12,832 nt of DNA from positions 1-12,832 of the forward strand of contig JAHLKH010000431.1 in NCBI GenBank assembly GCA_025526915.1, given 5' to 3'. The position numbers and the translations under genes are program-made. Below are positions 6,126 through 12,832 of this stretch, piece after piece; within the stretch, counting starts at the first letter, position 1, and each line of letters starts with the position of its first letter. A model generated the notes under the pieces. It saw only the letters and a list, made by a program, of their open reading frames with translations. It made no database searches and was not told the DNA's origin. The DNA is from Entophlyctis helioformis (Eukaryota > Chytridiomycota > Chytridiomycetes > Chytridiales > Chytriomycetaceae).

Positions 6126-8020
6126 ATGCGCGACAAGGACAAGCAGCTGCGATCGTCCTGCACCACATGCGAGTGCCCCGAGTACACTTTCAATGCATCG
6201 TCGAGCAAGTGTGACGAGTGCGGCTGTGCCGTGACACGGCATCGGATCGTGCAGGAGCTGCGTGTGCCGGGAGAGTTCTACAGCGATGCATCCGCCAGCG
6301 ATAAGGGTGAGTGTTTCTGTTGGTCACCGAAGCCCATTTCCGTCTGTTATCAGCACTCGGACAGAACCAGCAGCAGGAGCACCAGTACCAGCAGCAGGCT
6401 CAGATCGCGGCGGGTGGGTCCCATGCGACCGATCAGCTGCGCCGGTTGAGGAAAATGTACAGGCAGACACAGCAGCAGCAGCAGCAGCATGCCCTCGGAC
6501 CCACCACCAAAGAAGTAGCAGCAGCAGCAGCAGCAGCAGTACCGATCGCAGTCGCCCACGCTTATCTGACTGTACACTGACCAGCCTTCATTGTCTTGGC
6601 GCTAATCTGATTCCGATCAACATCCACCCATTCGGTTCGCATCGCATTGGCCCACAGTGCCGACACCGACACCGACAGCAGCCTCGACTCAGAGCCGCCA
6701 ACAGCAACCCAAACAGCAGTTCCGTCTCTTGCCCGGCCGCAGCCAACCGTCCACCACACCACCAGCCAAACACGAAACCGTGTCGTATGACGAGATGATA
6801 TCTTGGGTCTTTGCCGTCGCATTGCTCGACATCAAGGAGCTGCTCGGATTCAGATTGATCGAGTCCCTGACGCTCGACGTATGCCAGCGGCAGCTGCATC
6901 TGTGGTTCCCGTGCATGATCATCCTGTCGTTTATGGCGCTCCTTGGCAGGGACTACTCGGAACATCCGCCTGTTCTCAGTCGGCTCTATATGAGTGAGTG
7001 ACTGGCGGATGGTGGCGGCCTTGTCCACACTTGCCGCGGCTGACCGGATCCCATGAATGGCAGATTCGACGTTTGTGTTCGTCATGAGCTCGTTTGTCGC
7101 GTACATGACCTGTAAGTCCCTGTCCACAGAGTCCAATGCGCAGCAGGAACAAAGTGCCAGCAACTCATGGACGTGGTGCGACAGACAACAACAGCAAGAT
7201 CCAAACCAAGCGCGTGCTTGCCGGCGCGCTCATCATGGTGAATGGCATCATGGCAGCCACCTATCTGTTGCTTCTGCTCCGGCTGCTTCCATCGCTGCCC
7301 GGCAAGCAAGTGGACCAGACACTCGAGCCAGGCCGCTACCTGACATGGCTTGCAAGTGTCCCAGCACTCATCCACGTCATCGGCGACACCACAACCAACG
7401 CGGAGAATCTGGACATGTAAGCCGTGCTGGACAATCCAGTCTGGCAACGCGCCTGACGCATGCGATGGCCATGACAGGTATAGCAAGCTGTCGTATGTGC
7501 AGCTGCTGTCCATGTTTGCGTGCAGCTTTTATCCGCCCAAAGACTCGAGCTTGCCAACTCTGGCTTGGATCGCGTCCACGTTCCTCATTGGACGCAAGGT
7601 GCACGGTCTCTACAACGACGCAGTTGCCAACCCAGACACGGCCATGATGGACCGCCGCTCTCTCACACTTTGCAAAGTCTTTGCCGGCGTCGGACTAGGT
7701 CTTGGTAAGTCTCAGCCTCGCGTGTCCACGCACTCTGTGGCCATCTGCGGTGACTGACACGCTCCACGTGATGTTAACGGCGCTTCTGAGCACAGTCTCG
7801 CTGACATGGTGTACGTTAAAGCGACTGCATGCATTGATGCTATGAGTGGCCTCGCAACTGACACGCAATACATGCATGCATGAATGCAGTCCTCAAGCGC
7901 GGGGCCGTGCTGGACCACGTTGTGGCCGAGAGTCTTTACAGTCTGGGCGACACGGCGTCGGTCGCAGGGCTGACGGCCATTCTGGCATTCAGCGACATCA
8001 GAGAGCTCGAAGAGCTCTAG
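6126..8020 (+). CDS. Rhodopsin-like 8-TM protein related to rhodopsin-guanylyl cyclases, lacking retinal lysine and cyclase
   Basis: Exons: 6126-6306, 6354 to about 6571, about 6693-6993, 7064-7111, 7185-7416, 7478-7704 and 7890-8020. All phases agree except the second intron, where several splice pairs fit: 6414-6657, 6515-6692 or 6572-6692. The N-terminus starts MRDKDKQLRSSC and has a Cys cluster CTTCECPEY...KCDECGCAVTRH; I recall a similar charged, Cys-rich start in fungal rhodopsin-cyclases. A poly-Gln/poly-Ala linker follows. Eight hydrophobic segments come next: LHLWFPCMIILSFMALLG, NSTFVFVMSSFVAYMTYN, the LAGALIMVNG helix, helix C GRYLTWLASVPAL (7331-7369), YSKLSYVQLLSMFACSF, LPTLAWIASTFLIG, KVFAGVGLGLVL and helix G LYSLGDTASVAGLTAIL. 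RYxxW and P of helix C and D of helix G are kept. The Schiff-base Lys is Val (7961-7963), the D85 counterion is Thr, and helix F has no Trp or Pro. TAG (8018) follows 12 residues after helix G. Probably non-photoactive; family assignment is by pattern, not alignment. Confidence 0.72.
6470..6487. repeat. (CAG)6 coding poly-glutamine tract
   Basis: Six CAG codons in the linker exon of the rhodopsin-like gene, with further interrupted CAG triplets at 6368-6376 and 6389-6397. If the 6414-6657 intron is used, this tract is intronic instead. Confidence 0.8.
6518..6538. repeat. (GCA)7 coding poly-alanine tract
   Basis: Seven GCA triplets, the same CAG-type repeat as the nearby poly-Gln tract but set in another register so that it reads alanine. 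It lies next to a possible 5' splice site at 6515, so it may be partly or wholly intronic. Confidence 0.8.
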
Positions 8021-8149
8021 ATCCACGCTGCCGTCTCGCATCTTCCTTCTTGTCTTTGCAACTCCATCCATCGCCGCCACAGGCGAGCCTGGCTCTCCGC
8101 TCGTCCATCATTAAACGCTTAGTCCGACACTCGCGATTGTTGACCATTC
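8021..8149. other. Short intergenic gap before the SNF2 gene; no cyclase remnant
   Basis: The 129 nt after the rhodopsin-like stop codon contain no frame resembling a coiled-coil linker or a class III nucleotide cyclase. An ATTAAA at 8110-8115 could be a polyadenylation signal. The next ATG (8150) starts the chromatin remodeller. Confidence 0.5.
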
Positions 8150-12056
<3,907 letters not shown>

Positions 12057-12132
12057 TAGCCACAGGCAGCATCCTGTCTTGGAATGAAGGGGTTAGCGCC
12101 ACAAACACAAACTCGAACACACGAGCACGAGC

Positions 12133-12832
12133 ATGGCAGATCGCACGGCAGAGTTTGTGGGCATGGTGCAGACGCTGCACAGGCTGTCGGCACGGGCAGG
12201 CGCTATGCACGACGGCGCTGCGGGCAGCAGGCGGCGTGCGGGTGCGAGCGGCGCCAGTCTGGTTCTGCGGCCGCACAGGGCCAGGCCGCCACGCAGCCCG
12301 TTCCTGGTCGAGGCAGACAAGATTGTGCGTTCATGCCGCTGCTGAGACCGCCAACACAGACAGCGAGACTGACTGACTGGCGTGTGTGCGTGCGATGGGC
12401 ATGCGGTGGCTGTCGTAGGCACACAACATGAGCGACCTGAGGCGCTACCTGCTGCGCATCCGCCGGGCGTACCTCGGCCTTGGCGCGCCGACGCCAGACG
12501 AGCAGCAGCAGCATGACGATGCAAGCGGACGTGGCCAAGCAAGTGGCGCGGCGCCGAGCCTGGTGCCGAGCGCCGGCCCAGCCGACATCCACGGCATGGA
12601 CGAGGACCAAAAGGGCCTGCTGGACGCGCAGATCCAGACGCTGATCAAGGGCTTCCTCGCCATGATCCAGGCTCTCGCGCGGCATGTCGGTTCGTCGCAT
12701 CTGTCATGCAAGTCTGTCCTCTGTCCTCCACCAGGCTCACTCGCTTGCATCCCATGCACAGACGCACAGATCCCGCAGCAGTCGCAGGGGCCTGCATCGC
12801 TGCTCGGCCGCTTTGCCGAGTCGATCGCGCAG
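12133..12832 (+). CDS. UFE1: Syntaxin-18/Ufe1 ER SNARE, N-terminal part (3' end outside window)
   Basis: A Qa-SNARE of the ER that receives Golgi-to-ER vesicles with Sec20, Use1 and Sec22 and the Dsl1 tether. Exons: 12133-12324, 12419-12689 and 12762-12832 (running off the edge); both introns are GT-AG and phases agree. Joined sequence: MADRTAEFVGMVQTLHRL at the start, a basic loop, then SPFLVEADKIAHNMSDLRRY, LLRIRRAYLGLG, a low-complexity Q/H/D/G/A loop, and MDEDQKGLLDAQIQTLIKGF. This layout follows the syntaxin-18 N-terminal domain as I remember it (short ATG-proximal helix, [23 protein letters not shown], then the DQID.DAQIFMR.C helix). The SNARE helix and C-terminal membrane anchor would lie beyond the window. 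The ATG is 76 nt after the SNF2 stop, so the promoter is very short or overlaps that gene. Confidence 0.85.

Noticed and set aside
6588..7163. A 191-codon minus-strand frame opposite the rhodopsin-like exons
   Set aside because: It crosses well-supported plus-strand splice sites and encodes nothing recognisable.
8021..8149. Remains of a guanylyl cyclase after the rhodopsin-like domain
   Set aside because: No frame shows cyclase motifs, and the space before the next gene is too short for the domain.

Overview
The window is eukaryotic nuclear DNA and most resembles a chytrid fungus (Chytridiomycota, possibly Rhizophydiales). The evidence is GC-rich compact genes, many short GT-AG introns (about 50-270 nt), housekeeping genes of fungal/animal type, an ankyrin-repeat protein of the GHLxVVKWLH style common in chytrids, and a gene resembling chytrid/Blastocladiella rhodopsin-cyclases. 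The organism call is inference from gene content.

Layout, left to right: (1) minus strand, the 5' part of the 26S proteasome lid subunit RPN3/PSMD3, 1-1065, running off the left edge; (2) a roughly 100 bp divergent promoter, then plus strand a typical 2-Cys peroxiredoxin, five exons, 1324-2323; (3) a SIRT2/Hst2-type NAD-dependent deacylase, two exons, 2434-3933; (4) a non-coding stretch, 3934-4672, with a duplicated 32-nt element and hairpin, a tRNA-Thr(UGU) with a poly-T terminator, and a small inverted-repeat structure; (5) an intronless ankyrin-repeat protein, 4673-5953; (6) a multi-exon membrane protein, 6126-8020, that looks like the N-terminal Cys cluster plus 8-TM rhodopsin half of a rhodopsin-guanylyl cyclase, but without the retinal-binding lysine and without any cyclase; (7) an LSH/HELLS/DDM1-type SNF2 remodeller, 8150-12056; (8) the 5' part of syntaxin-18/Ufe1, 12133-12832, running off the right edge. 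All genes after RPN3 are on the plus strand with short gaps (76-170 nt), except around the tRNA.

The genes are mostly unrelated housekeeping functions: proteasome, peroxide defence, NAD-dependent deacylation, chromatin remodelling and ER SNARE fusion. The most unusual item is gene 6, a probable blind (retinal-free) paralogue of a light-gated cyclase. Two further points deserve attention. The sirtuin has a 46-residue insert inside its first zinc knuckle. In RPN3 and HELLS the conserved reading frame shifts by one base at several GC-rich or C-run sites, which looks more like residual assembly indels than pseudogenes. Exon boundaries below were chosen by splice motif, codon phase and remembered family conservation; no alignment was run.
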